From: Flavobacterium poyangense
GTDB lineage: Bacteria; Bacteroidota; Bacteroidia; Flavobacteriales; Flavobacteriaceae
Length of the DNA stretch: 64,000 nt
NCBI RefSeq assembly: GCF_011751075.1
Contig: NZ_JAALLN010000001.1
Coordinates: forward strand, 310,001-374,000
Reading direction: 5' to 3'
The translations under genes and the position numbers were made by a program. Under the pieces are notes generated by a model, which was not told the origin of the DNA, ran no database searches, and worked only from the letters and a program-made list of their open reading frames with translations. Each line of letters begins with the position of its first letter. The stretch's first letter is position 1. Shown here one piece after another: positions 36,970-45,858 of this stretch.

Positions 36970-38988
36970 TTACTTATCCCCTTTAATATTATCCTTTGAT
37001 ACTAAATATTGTAAATCAGGATCATTTTTTATACGCATCATTTCACTTTCCACAATATTCAAAACGTCCGATTTTATCTGCTTGTAATTTGCTTCAATTT
37101 CGTGCTTCATTTGATCTTCTCCATACCGATCAACAAACGAGCGAATCTTCGGAATCTTTTTAAAGGTTTTGGTTTCAGCAGCAACCTTATCATTATCTAC
37201 TACAATTTCAGCATGAAAAATCTTTTGTTCAATACGTTCATCAAAATTGTCTGATACAGATCCTACAAACATTCCTTGCGTTAGGGTTGATATTTTAGAA
37301 GCCGGTATCAGACTGTCTAACTGTGTGGAAATAGAAGTAGATTTATCATTTCGATTGATGGTCATACTTTGTCTTTTTTGCAATACTTTCCCAAATCGTT
37401 CCGAGAGACTCTTTGCTGTTTCTCCAACAACTTGACCGCTAAATACGTTACCAACGGTATTCTGAATGACCTTACTTTCCTTATCTCCATAATCTCTTGT
37501 CAATTGTGAAAAATCCTGAAAACCAAGACATACAGCAACTTTATTTGATCTGGCAGTTGCAATCAAATTGTCAAGTCCTCTGAAGTAAATTGTAGGTAAC
37601 TCATCAATGATAACAGAACTCTTAAGCTGTCCTTTTTTGTTAATGAGTTTTACAATCCTTGAATTGTATAATCCTAATGCTGCCGAATAAATATTCTGAC
37701 GGTCTGGATTATTGCCTACACATAAAATCTTTGGTTCTTTGGGATTGTTAATGTCGAGTGAAAAATCATCCCCTGTCATAACCCAATAAAGCTGTGGGGA
37801 AATCATCCTTGATAAAGGAATTTTAGCCGAAGCAATCTGTCCTTGCAACTGGTCTTGCGCTCCACCTTTCCACGCATCCATGAACGGGGATAGATAATTT
37901 TCTAATTCTGAATAAGTGGTTAGGATCGTAAAAACGTCTTCATATTTTTTATTGAGCAATTCAATTGCGTGTGGAAAAGTGCAATACTTCCCGTCCTGAT
38001 AGATTTTCAGGTACCAAATGATAGCTGCCAAAAGTATAATTGGGCTTTCCACAAAAAAATCCCCCTGCTTCTGTATCCAAGACCTGTTCAAATTTAACAT
38101 GATCGTATAAGCTGCCTCATAAGCATCTGAAATATCAGTCATAAAATCAGGATTAAGCGGATTGCAACGATGGCTTTTACGGGGATCATCGAAGTTTATG
38201 ACATAAAACTTAGGGGCTACATTATACTTGTCGGAATGCTTTAGTAAATGATTGTAAGCGATTGTAGAAAGGTCATCAAACTTAAAATCATAGATATACA
38301 TCGAGAACCCCTTTTCTATCTGTTGCTTGATGAAATTATTTACGACAGCATATGATTTACCTGATCCAGGAGTTCCCAGTACAATAGTTGCTCTAAAAGG
38401 ATTAACGATATTGATCCAGCCATCGTTCCATTTGCCTTTATAATAAAATTTAGTAGGTAAATTGATCGAATATTCGTTTTCCATTAGCTTGGTTTCCTGT
38501 TGAAAGCTCTCGTTCTCATTATTGAAAACATCCTCCATCAGGTTATTTTTCAATAACCTGCTCATCCATACTCCTGCCATCATTAAAGCGATATAACCTA
38601 ATGAGATAGTAAAGATATAGAGGAATGTACCTCTTGCTAGAGATAGGTTTAATAACGGAGTGTTAAGAAAGAAAAGGATAAAACCAATGCCCAAAGCCAC
38701 GTTAATTTTAGACCACGTTACTTTTTCATTCTTTACACCTTTTGTCCCTAAACAGCTCAAAGCAAGCAAAACTAAAGCGAATACTTTGGTATAAAGGGTA
38801 TGTGAGAACAAACCTGCCGTCTTGTCGAAATTGTCTAATATCTTGTTGATTACTTCCAACGTCCAGTCACGTTGTAAAAAGAAACCGTAGCAAAACCAAT
38901 AAAGGTGCATCAGTACAAAAAGAATACTTACTGCCCTCATAAAAGCCATTATTTTCGCCAAACCTCTTAAATCATCTTCACCCTGCAT
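36970..38988 (-). CDS. mobC: Conjugative coupling protein MobC (VirD4/TraG-type ATPase)
   Basis: A 672-aa type IV coupling protein that links the relaxase-bound DNA to the transfer channel. The YWFCY domain is at the N-terminus (HLYWFCYGFF, about residues 28-37) with four membrane helices before residue 145. Walker A is GTPGSGKS (205-212), and the Walker B-like VIIDELPTIY lies near residue 465. In this nomenclature MobC is the coupling protein, not the relaxosome MobC of other plasmids. It is separated from mobB by two cargo genes, whereas in CTnDOT-like elements mobA, mobB and mobC are adjacent. Confidence 0.92.
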   Translation of the reverse strand: MQGEDDLRGLAKIMAFMRAVSILFVLMHLYWFCYGFFLQRDWTLEVINKILDNFDKTAGLFSHTLYTKVFALVLLALSCLGTKGVKNEKVTWSKINVALGIGFILFFLNTPLLNLSLARGTFLYIFTISLGYIALMMAGVWMSRLLKNNLMEDVFNNENESFQQETKLMENEYSINLPTKFYYKGKWNDGWINIVNPFRATIVLGTPGSGKSYAVVNNFIKQQIEKGFSMYIYDFKFDDLSTIAYNHLLKHSDKYNVAPKFYVINFDDPRKSHRCNPLNPDFMTDISDAYEAAYTIMLNLNRSWIQKQGDFFVESPIILLAAIIWYLKIYQDGKYCTFPHAIELLNKKYEDVFTILTTYSELENYLSPFMDAWKGGAQDQLQGQIASAKIPLSRMISPQLYWVMTGDDFSLDINNPKEPKILCVGNNPDRQNIYSAALGLYNSRIVKLINKKGQLKSSVIIDELPTIYFRGLDNLIATARSNKVAVCLGFQDFSQLTRDYGDKESKVIQNTVGNVFSGQVVGETAKSLSERFGKVLQKRQSMTINRNDKSTSISTQLDSLIPASKISTLTQGMFVGSVSDNFDERIEQKIFHAEIVVDNDKVAAETKTFKKIPKIRSFVDRYGEDQMKHEIEANYKQIKSDVLNIVESEMMRIKNDPDLQYLVSKDNIKGDK

Positions 38989-39236
38989 ATTATAAATACT
39001 TTAAAATTCTGGTGTCAATTTAAAATCTTACAGGCATTGCTGTTAGATTATGGCAGTATATGGCTTTATGTGGTATCTTTTAGGTTTTGTACTACATAAA
39101 AATATTATCCAAATAAATCGGATAATTCTCTAAATGTTCTCCCCTAATTCCTTTGTAAAGATCAATCAAAACACCGAACTTAAATTTAGTAGAAAAGTCG
39201 CTATTTTATCAAATTGCTGTTGTGTGTTCGTGTTTT

Positions 39237-40313
39237 TTAAAATTGTTTATCAAATGTTTTCCCATTAAATTTATAAACACCACCTTCTGCCATTCCAAAA
39301 AGCAAGTTTTTGTTTTGGTCTTTATAAATGCTCCAAATCATTTGAGAACTCAATTTTGAGTCAATTTTGTAATTTGTCAACTTTTTACCGTCATATTTCC
39401 AAGCTCCTGAATCTCGATCTCCAAACCAAATGTTTCCTTTAGAATCTTCTTCAATGACAAAAACGGACTGCAATCCCTTATTTTTAGTAAATTGTTGCGT
39501 TTTAGTGTTTGCTTCAAACTCATTCATTGGGATTAATTTTCCTTGTTCTTTCGAGAAATGAGTTAAAGAATTTCCCTGTTTAAGTATTACGCCAATTCCA
39601 TTATTTCCAAACCAAATTCGACCTTTTGAATCTGCTAATACACTTCTTATATGCAAAAGCTCATTATCTTTCAGGTTAAAGGTTTTATGGTCAAAAATAG
39701 TTACCTTTTTACCATCATAGTTAAACAGTGCTGCGTAGGTTGCAATCCAAACTTTTCCGTCTTGCTCCATTGATATGTCTGTTACACCATAGGAATTATT
39801 CAGATTTACATTTTTAGGCTTTGGAAAGATTAAATAGTTCATATTCTTTCCATCAAAACGACTTATTCCGTCTTCTTCGCCTGCGTAAAACCATAAATCT
39901 CCAATGGTTTTATTCCATTCATATTTTGGTTCATTATTTTTTATCGGATAATGAGTCAAAGTTCCTTTGTCATACGCACTTACACCTTTTGAAGTTCCAA
40001 TCCAAATTTTGCCTTTATTGTCTTCCTGAATTGAACGGATTTGATTGTCTGATAAACCTTCATTGATTGTAAAGTATTCAAATGATGTGCCATTATAGAG
40101 ACTCACACCTTCACTATTACTTCCAAACCAATAATTACCTTTACTGTCTTGAAAGATAGCACGTATTCCTGAAGTGAATTTCAAGGTGTTAGTTTTTGAA
40201 GTCGCAACCAATTCTGGCTTGCTTGTTTCTTTTTCTGTTGATTTCTTTTCAAAACAAGAAAAGTTCAGTTTCAATATGAGTATTAAAAAAATCAATTTTA
40301 TTCCTTTGTTCAT
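39237..40313 (-). CDS. Two-component-regulator-type propeller lipoprotein
   Basis: About 358 aa when started at the ATG at 40313, which gives a lipoprotein signal (MNKGIKLIFLILILKLNFSC, lipidated Cys20). Repeats of the Reg_prop type follow, each with GxxWFGxxxxGvxxYdG, for example KGNYWFGSNSEGVSLYNGTS, KGKIWIGTSKGVSAYDKG and KGNIWFGDRDSGAWKYDGKK. They form a beta-propeller like the sensing half of hybrid two-component systems. No kinase or DNA-binding part follows, so it is a free-standing propeller. It lies between mobC and mobB as apparent cargo. Confidence 0.78.
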   Translation of the reverse strand: MNKGIKLIFLILILKLNFSCFEKKSTEKETSKPELVATSKTNTLKFTSGIRAIFQDSKGNYWFGSNSEGVSLYNGTSFEYFTINEGLSDNQIRSIQEDNKGKIWIGTSKGVSAYDKGTLTHYPIKNNEPKYEWNKTIGDLWFYAGEEDGISRFDGKNMNYLIFPKPKNVNLNNSYGVTDISMEQDGKVWIATYAALFNYDGKKVTIFDHKTFNLKDNELLHIRSVLADSKGRIWFGNNGIGVILKQGNSLTHFSKEQGKLIPMNEFEANTKTQQFTKNKGLQSVFVIEEDSKGNIWFGDRDSGAWKYDGKKLTNYKIDSKLSSQMIWSIYKDQNKNLLFGMAEGGVYKFNGKTFDKQF

Positions 40314-40624
40314 TTTAGGTTTTTGAAATATGATGCACAACAAATTATATGTGTAATAAAAATACACGAATATCTCAAATGTAGATTGGAATGGCGTAAA
40401 TGCATACCATTTTACAGTTTTTGTTAAATATAAAATTTTAATATAATAGTTGTTTTACTTTAGAACATAATTTATTAAAATAGAAACAATTACGACAATG
40501 ATTCATTCAGCAAACATTGTTTTTTTCTGATGTGTATCCATTTTTTTACTAATTTTATACAACTGAAAAACAATTACTTAAAGCAGAATACAATTTGATT
40601 CATTAATCTCAAAAAACGATACCT

Positions 40625-41191
40625 ATGAATTCGAATTATCCAGATGCATATCCCGGCGAAACTGAAGAAGAGTATTTAATCAGACTGGAACAAGAAAGTA
40701 AAAGTTCAGTTGGGCTTATTTTTTTAATCTCTTCTGCACTATACTTTTTCTTAAAAACAGGAGTTATTTATGGTTTGTTTATGTGTGCGGGCTATCTCCT
40801 GTCTCAAAAAATGTGGGGTTTAGAAACAGATAAAGTAAAAATCTGGGGTTTTACTGCCTTGTTTGCTTACCTTATACTTTCTTTCGTTTTTTTCCTAAAA
40901 GGAGCTATCATTAGTTTGCGATCAAAAAAAAGTCCGTTTTGGATGTTCCTATGGATAGTATGTGTCCTGCCATGTTGTGTCGTTCCCGCTTTTATTGTAA
41001 AAACTGCAATAGCCAGTATGTTTCTCATTACAGACCGTGACAATCCATGGTGTCTTGGGCTTAGCTGGGGAGCATTTGTAATTGTTGCTTTATATGTGTA
41101 CAACATCTATCAGTTCAAAACACCAAATGCACCAAGAATCTTTTATTGGAGCTTTGCTCTGGGAGTTAAAGCTTTTCGAGCAAACAATTAA
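40625..41191 (+). CDS. Hypothetical four-helix membrane protein
   Basis: A 188-aa protein with four likely membrane spans: about residues 30-58, 76-98, 107-130 and 142-160. The N-terminus is acidic and cytoplasmic-like (YPGETEEEYLIRLEQESK). No family is recognised. It is the only rightward gene between mobC and mobB and ends 9 bp from the converging mobB stop codon. Upstream, 40368-40624 is a divergent AT-rich gap with no further gene. Confidence 0.6.
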   Translation: MNSNYPDAYPGETEEEYLIRLEQESKSSVGLIFLISSALYFFLKTGVIYGLFMCAGYLLSQKMWGLETDKVKIWGFTALFAYLILSFVFFLKGAIISLRSKKSPFWMFLWIVCVLPCCVVPAFIVKTAIASMFLITDRDNPWCLGLSWGAFVIVALYVYNIYQFKTPNAPRIFYWSFALGVKAFRANN

Positions 41192-41200
41192 TTTAGAAAA

Positions 41201-42496
41201 CTATCTCGTATTCTTTCTTTCCTTCTTCGTCTTTCGAATAAAATCAACTTCCTGATAATCTTCGTCCTTGTTTAGTGGTAATAATCCTGCTAAACTCTCA
41301 ATTATTCCGCTTTTTTCGGTAATAAATTCAGATGTATCTTTATTTAGAAAAGCGAACAACTTATGTGGTTCTTCATTTATAAAATCATCTTTGGCCTCCC
41401 ACTTTAGTGCCTTTGGGAATGGAGCTTTAACTTCTTCATTTTCACTTTTAATATCATGATTCCATGAATTATTAAAAATGTTAGCTGAGAACTCTTTCCC
41501 GAGTCTGGAACCGTTCCAAACACTTTTAGAGTTATGGTCAATGAAGGTAATACCATAAACACGTCCAACTTCATTTCGACGAACAACGGTGCTAATCCCT
41601 AACTCTATCAGTTGTCTTTTAAAACTCAACTCATCCTTGGTTGAATTGATTGCTTGGTTAACAGCAGCTTTTATCGTTTGCTTTACCGGACTATCATTTA
41701 ACTCCAATTTTGATTTTATAAAATGCAATTCCAAAGCCACTAATCCCGAATGTTTACCAAATAGAGAGGCTTTAAGTGGATGCCCTGCCTTCTCTCCATT
41801 TTCTTTCAAAGCAATATACAATAGCCCTTGTCGCATTTGTCCCTGAAGTTCCCCTTCGATTTTTTCCGTAGTAATATTAAAAAGAGAAAGTAAGGCATTA
41901 TACTCGCCTAAAGTTTGAAATCGATAATATTTGGGCAAATGCCTTACAACTGAAGCGATTTGACTTTTTACATCACCTGACTTGTAGTCTACAGGCCTAA
42001 AGATCTTTTCGTTTTGAGTACGTTCTTTATCAGTTGCGGGCAATAATCCATACTTACTTTCCAGTTCCCGACATATTTTCATGGATCGTCTTTTTTCAAA
42101 CTTATCAGATATTTTTTTACCCTCTTCATCCACACATACGGACACAATGTGAATGTGAGTACGATCAATATCGGTATGCTTGAATACTACGAAAGGTTGT
42201 TCACTGTATCCCATTTCCTTCATATATTGTTCCGCCATTTCCCGAAACCTGTCATCACTTACCTTGTCTTTGGGGTCAGGATTGAGTGAAATATGTAATG
42301 TATGTTTTTCTGTATTGCGATTTGCATATAGGTAAGGAGCGAAAGATTGGGCTAATTGTCCAGTGGAATACTGTCCATTTTTAGTTTCAATCATCTTATT
42401 TACCAACAAAATTTGGCCTTTCTCCTTCTCTACCTTAAGTTGATTGTAAGCCAATGCCCCGTATAAATTACTACTTCTTCCAATTTTTGCTACCAT
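41201..42496 (-). CDS. mobB: Relaxase MobB
   Basis: A 431-aa relaxase of the MobB/PF03432 family that nicks and binds oriT. The likely nucleophile is Tyr17 (GALAYNQLK). The metal-binding motif is HTDIDRTHIHIVS with His107, His114 and His116. The HISLNPDPKD segment (about 67-76) is also a family mark. The C-terminal half is helical and variable. It starts 2 bp after mobA ends, so the two are co-expressed as a relaxosome pair. The likely oriT lies just upstream of mobA. Confidence 0.9.
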   Translation of the reverse strand: MVAKIGRSSNLYGALAYNQLKVEKEKGQILLVNKMIETKNGQYSTGQLAQSFAPYLYANRNTEKHTLHISLNPDPKDKVSDDRFREMAEQYMKEMGYSEQPFVVFKHTDIDRTHIHIVSVCVDEEGKKISDKFEKRRSMKICRELESKYGLLPATDKERTQNEKIFRPVDYKSGDVKSQIASVVRHLPKYYRFQTLGEYNALLSLFNITTEKIEGELQGQMRQGLLYIALKENGEKAGHPLKASLFGKHSGLVALELHFIKSKLELNDSPVKQTIKAAVNQAINSTKDELSFKRQLIELGISTVVRRNEVGRVYGITFIDHNSKSVWNGSRLGKEFSANIFNNSWNHDIKSENEEVKAPFPKALKWEAKDDFINEEPHKLFAFLNKDTSEFITEKSGIIESLAGLLPLNKDEDYQEVDFIRKTKKERKNTR

Positions 42497-42498
42497 CT

Positions 42499-42939
42499 TT
42501 AAGGCTGTTTTTTCAGATATTTTACTTCAAATTCCTCTGTCAAACGAACAATTTCGCGAGTAACTTTTACAAGTTCTATGGTTTCTTTTTCTAATTTAAA
42601 AAGATATGCTGCCGCTTTTTTCTCTGAGAAATGACGATACAATAGCTTTACAATCTGGTTATAATTTACTCCTATAGAACGAAATTGACTGTGAAACGAG
42701 GTCAGTCGCATGTAAAAATCAACTGTTCCTTTATCAATTTTAACTGATCTCATCTCTTTTCCAAACAGCAGAGAAATAATAAACTTTGCTTTATTACACT
42801 CTCCCGACATTTCTAAAAGTGACAGCAGTTTAGCATTTTCCTTATCTGTTAGACGAAAAACATGGCGATGTATACTTGGATCAGTTTTAAGTGTTCTCCC
42901 TCCTCTATTGCGTTCTTTCTTGTTGTTTTCTTCCATCAT
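42499..42939 (-). CDS. mobA: Relaxosome accessory protein MobA
   Basis: A 146-aa protein with a basic N-terminus (KKERNRGGRTLKTDPSIHRH) leading into a ribbon-helix-helix-like DNA-binding segment and a long helical C-terminus (VNYNQIVKLLYRHFSEKKAA). This is the pattern of Bacteroidota MobA, which helps the relaxase find and open oriT. In the naming used for other plasmids it corresponds to the MobC/NikA type accessory. The gene is first in the mobAB unit and faces the inverted-repeat region to its right. Confidence 0.87.
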   Translation of the reverse strand: MMEENNKKERNRGGRTLKTDPSIHRHVFRLTDKENAKLLSLLEMSGECNKAKFIISLLFGKEMRSVKIDKGTVDFYMRLTSFHSQFRSIGVNYNQIVKLLYRHFSEKKAAAYLFKLEKETIELVKVTREIVRLTEEFEVKYLKKQP

Positions 42940-43002
42940 AAATCCATTTTTAATTCATACATAAACCCCGACTTTGGAGGGCGTTTTCCAGCTCCATGCA
43001 AT

Positions 43003-43058
43003 GGCAAGTTGTTTTGAGGCACGAACGGAGTTTCGAGTGCCTCAAAACACAACTTGCC
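43003..43058. repeat. Large inverted repeat in the oriT region
   Basis: Arms of 20 and 22 bases (43003-43022 and 43037-43058) pair along their whole length apart from a 2-base bulge, leaving a 14-base loop. It lies about 65 bp upstream of mobA and is the best relaxosome recognition candidate in the window. Confidence 0.75.
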
Positions 43059-43617
43059 GTGTTCAGTTGAACACCAAAATCCGTCCGCCTGTCGGCGGAA
43101 CCGGATTAAAGTAAGCAGGGAAAAACGGCCTCAAGCCGTTGCAGTTACCTCCAGATTTGTCAAAAGTCTTTTGCATAAATGAGTTAATAAAGTTCACTGC
43201 ACAAATTAAGAGCCTCTTTTGGAATAGTCTGTTATTCAAAACCAGGACAAATAATGCCTTTGAATTCCAAAGACTGCCATTTTAACTAACCTGCACATTT
43301 ATCTCCATTTATTTGTACCAACAAAAGGATATAGATACATGAGTGATTATTCAGCTACCAACATAAATACCTAATGATCTATTTGGCTCAACAAGCAAGT
43401 AAATACAAGAATGAGTATCTGCTTAAACAATTCAATATATAGTTCCGAATAGACAAATCTATATATGTATTCTAATATCCATATGTGTACACATCTGTAA
43501 ACTGATACAGGTTGGTATTTATGCACTTATGCCCTGGGATAAATAGATAAGTATTTAGTGAGCTAATTGTACAGATATAAACCTATTTAGATCTAATCAT
43601 GTGTATGTAGTTATCTA

Positions 43618-43642
43618 CTGACTTACATATTTCTGTAGTCAG
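43618..43642 (+). promoter_or_regulatory. Inverted repeat upstream of traA
   Basis: CTGACT (43618-43623) and AGTCAG (43637-43642) form a spaced inverted repeat 35 bp before the traA start. It may bind a regulator of the tra operon. The arms are short, so the call is weak. Confidence 0.3.
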
Positions 43643-43677
43643 ATAATAAAATATCTAACAATTAAAACAATTTAAAA

Positions 43678-44445
43678 ATGAATGCAAATCACAAAACAGT
43701 ATTTATCGCCTTTTCTTCTCAGAAAGGCGGTGTCGGTAAAAGTACCTTTACAGCCATCATAGCGAGTACTATGTATTATAGATTAGGCTACAATGTAGTA
43801 GTATTTGATGCAGATTTTCCGCAGCATAGTCTGATGAAAATGAAAGACCGCGATCTAAAGATGATAATGGAGAATGAGAATTTAAAAAAACAAGCTTATC
43901 ATCAATTTACAACCATCAATAAAAAGGCATACACAATTATTTCGCATAAAGCTGACAGTGTACTGGAAGCAGCTCAGGAATATATAAATACGTCTCCGAT
44001 TCCAATTGATATCGTCTTTTTTGACCTGCCCGGTACCGTCAATACTCCAGGTATTCTAAGAGCATTGGCAGGAATGCATCATATTTTTACCCCCATCACA
44101 GCAGATCGATTAGTAATGGAAAGCACACTCATTTTTACCCAACTTTTGAAAGATGTAATTATGAAAGAAGGTCAGACTTCTATAAAAACAATTAATCTAT
44201 TCTGGAATCAGGTAGATAACAGAGAGAGTACTCCTTTATACGAAGTATATACTACTCTTATCAATCAACTAGGATTTAGCTTACTACATAGTCAGGTCAA
44301 AAACAGTAGCCGTTTTCGCAAAGAAAGCGAGGTGAAGAACAAAGTTGTTTTCCGCTCTACACTTATGCCTCCTGACGAAAGGCTGATGAAAAACTGTCAA
44401 TTAGACCTATTTCTGAAAGAATTTTTAAAAATCATTCAATCATAA
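43678..44445 (+). CDS. traA: ParA-family ATPase TraA
   Basis: A 255-aa ParA/MinD-like ATPase. The deviant Walker A is KGGVGKST (residues 16-23), the Walker A' region is VVFDADFPQH and the Walker B segment is IVFFDLPGT (about 117-125). It is the first gene of the transfer operon, which is its place in CTnDOT-like elements, where its precise role is not settled. Partition or positioning of the element is a reasonable guess. It starts 5 codons before the NHKTVFIAFSSQ strand and is followed after 5 bp by a DUF3408 gene. Confidence 0.88.
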   Translation: MNANHKTVFIAFSSQKGGVGKSTFTAIIASTMYYRLGYNVVVFDADFPQHSLMKMKDRDLKMIMENENLKKQAYHQFTTINKKAYTIISHKADSVLEAAQEYINTSPIPIDIVFFDLPGTVNTPGILRALAGMHHIFTPITADRLVMESTLIFTQLLKDVIMKEGQTSIKTINLFWNQVDNRESTPLYEVYTTLINQLGFSLLHSQVKNSSRFRKESEVKNKVVFRSTLMPPDERLMKNCQLDLFLKEFLKIIQS

Positions 44446-44450
44446 TTATC

Positions 44451-44888
44451 ATGGAAAGTGAAAACAAGAAGAATGTTACCCCAAATATTAATGAAGAATT
44501 AATGATGAATCTCATGGTTGACGGAGTGAAAAAAGAAGGTCTACGGCTTCCATTTAAAACTACATCCGAATCAATTGCCACAGAAGAAAGTAATGTGAAT
44601 GAAGCATTACCTGAAAAGCCTTTAGCTAAAGAAAAAAGTCGAACAAAAAAGGTCAATGAAGCTCTGTATGAAAATATCTTTTTCAGAAAAACAGATACTA
44701 ATGCCCGCGATGGAAAAACAGTTTATATCCGACCTCAATTTCACGAAAAACTCACTCGTATTATTCAAGTAATTGGTGAAGACAAGATTTCTATTTATTC
44801 TTATTTGGATAATTTGCTGGATCATCATTTTCAGGAATTTAGTGAAGAAATTACTAAAAACTACAACAATAAGTATAAACCAATTTAA
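44451..44888 (+). CDS. DUF3408 conjugation protein (first copy)
   Basis: A 145-aa protein. Residues 1-80 are a charged, probably disordered N-terminus. The DUF3408 domain follows (about 85-143): KTVYIRPQFHEKLTRIIQVI, then KISIYSYLDNLLDHHFQEF and a charged tail. The domain is small and helical and likely binds DNA, in a ribbon-helix-helix manner, since relatives lie next to ParA in this operon. It occupies the traB position of CTnDOT-type operons. Confidence 0.8.
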   Translation: MESENKKNVTPNINEELMMNLMVDGVKKEGLRLPFKTTSESIATEESNVNEALPEKPLAKEKSRTKKVNEALYENIFFRKTDTNARDGKTVYIRPQFHEKLTRIIQVIGEDKISIYSYLDNLLDHHFQEFSEEITKNYNNKYKPI

Positions 44889-44899
44889 ATAACTGAATC

Positions 44900-45172
44900 A
44901 TGAATAAAAAACAAAAGAAACTCAAGCAAATGGAAGACAAAGAAAAATTTCCCTCAATATTCTTGACGAATCGGTTTCCTTCAGGTCGCAACGGAAAGGT
45001 TGTTTACATACGTCCAGAATACCACGAAAGATTATTGCGTATCGTACAGTTAACCAGAGAAGAAAAAACCACCCTCTACTCCTATATTGACAATATTCTG
45101 GAATACCATTTTAGAGAATTTGGAGACAACATCACAGATTATTTCAATGAACGTTTTAAACCCATTATTTAA
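44900..45172 (+). CDS. DUF3408 conjugation protein (second copy)
   Basis: A 90-aa protein that is almost entirely a DUF3408 domain: KVVYIRPEYHERLLRIVQLT, then TTLYSYIDNILEYHFREFGD. It matches the C-terminal half of the preceding protein nearly position by position, so the two genes are tandem paralogues. A lysine-rich tail (MNKKQKKLKQMEDKEK) is at the N-terminus. It occupies the traC-like position and ends 3 bp before traD. Confidence 0.8.
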   Translation: MNKKQKKLKQMEDKEKFPSIFLTNRFPSGRNGKVVYIRPEYHERLLRIVQLTREEKTTLYSYIDNILEYHFREFGDNITDYFNERFKPII

Positions 45173-45175
45173 GCT

Positions 45176-45811
45176 ATGGAAACAGTAATTGTAATTTGCC
45201 TGCTTATTATTATCGTCCTGCTTTTACAGGATAAAACTGTAATTCGAAAAAGGTCGGAGCCAAAACCACCACAGGAAAAGATTAATCCAAGCGTACCTAG
45301 TATTATGGGATTACCCAAAGCTGTAACCAGACATTCAATACCAAATGTTGCCTCTGAATGCCAATCTGAAGAAGCTTTTACAAATCCCAGTAATTTAGAC
45401 ATTGAATACGACGAAAATGAAAACGTCCCAATTCAAATTCCGCAGGAAGAGCTGGACAATGTTTTTAGAAATGTACCTGATTTTGAGCAAGAGGAAGAAG
45501 AATGGAAAAGGTACTCGATAGCCAATGATGAATACGGTTTAGCCTTAGGGGTTACCTTTGAAGAACTAAGCTCCGTGGGGATGCTGTTACAACAAAATAC
45601 ACTTGACTCATCCCAAAAGGAAACAGCGCTTGCATTAGTTCATAAAATACAAGGAACCGAATTATTCACCTTATTGGAAAATTCGAAGGAAAGTGTCTCG
45701 AGAAAAATAGCCGAGCTATTGGACAACAACCTTTTGACTGAAGCAAAAGCCGGTTCTTCCTCTTCGCGGAAAAGTGATCTGAATAATTTTGATATTCAGG
45801 AATTTATTTAA
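45176..45811 (+). CDS. traD: Conjugative transposon protein TraD
   Basis: A 211-aa protein of the Bacteroidota TraD type, unrelated to the F-plasmid coupling protein of the same name. It has one membrane helix at the very N-terminus (about residues 2-17), an acidic, low-complexity middle (residues 85-115) and a helical C-terminal domain with VTFEELSSVGMLLQQNTLDS. The function is not known. Here the tra operon stops at a strong terminator right after this gene instead of running on into traE. Confidence 0.75.
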   Translation: METVIVICLLIIIVLLLQDKTVIRKRSEPKPPQEKINPSVPSIMGLPKAVTRHSIPNVASECQSEEAFTNPSNLDIEYDENENVPIQIPQEELDNVFRNVPDFEQEEEEWKRYSIANDEYGLALGVTFEELSSVGMLLQQNTLDSSQKETALALVHKIQGTELFTLLENSKESVSRKIAELLDNNLLTEAKAGSSSSRKSDLNNFDIQEFI

Positions 45812-45812
45812 T

Positions 45813-45858
45813 AATGCTTGAGAAAAATTATCTAGTTATAGTTTTTCTCAAGCATTTT
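45813..45858. terminator. Strong bidirectional terminator between traD and the helicase gene
   Basis: A 15-bp perfect stem (45813-45827 with 45842-45856), with a 14-base loop and A/T runs built into the arms. It lies 1 bp from the traD stop codon and touches the stop codon of the converging helicase gene, so it can end transcripts from both sides. Confidence 0.85.

Larger units (their letters stand above)
42940..43677. other. Candidate origin of transfer (oriT) region
   Basis: A 738-bp gene-free gap between mobA and traA, divergently transcribed, which is where Bacteroidota elements carry oriT. Its left 200 bp hold three hairpins: a large one (43003-43022 with 43037-43058, arms GGCAAGTTG/CAACTTGCC and TTTTGAGGCAC/GTGCCTCAAAA), TCCGCC-TGTC-GGCGGA (43084-43099), and AACGGC/GCCGTT (43124-43140). 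This part is GC-richer than the rest. The right 480 bp are AT-rich and hold the tra promoter. The exact nick site cannot be read from sequence alone. Confidence 0.65.
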
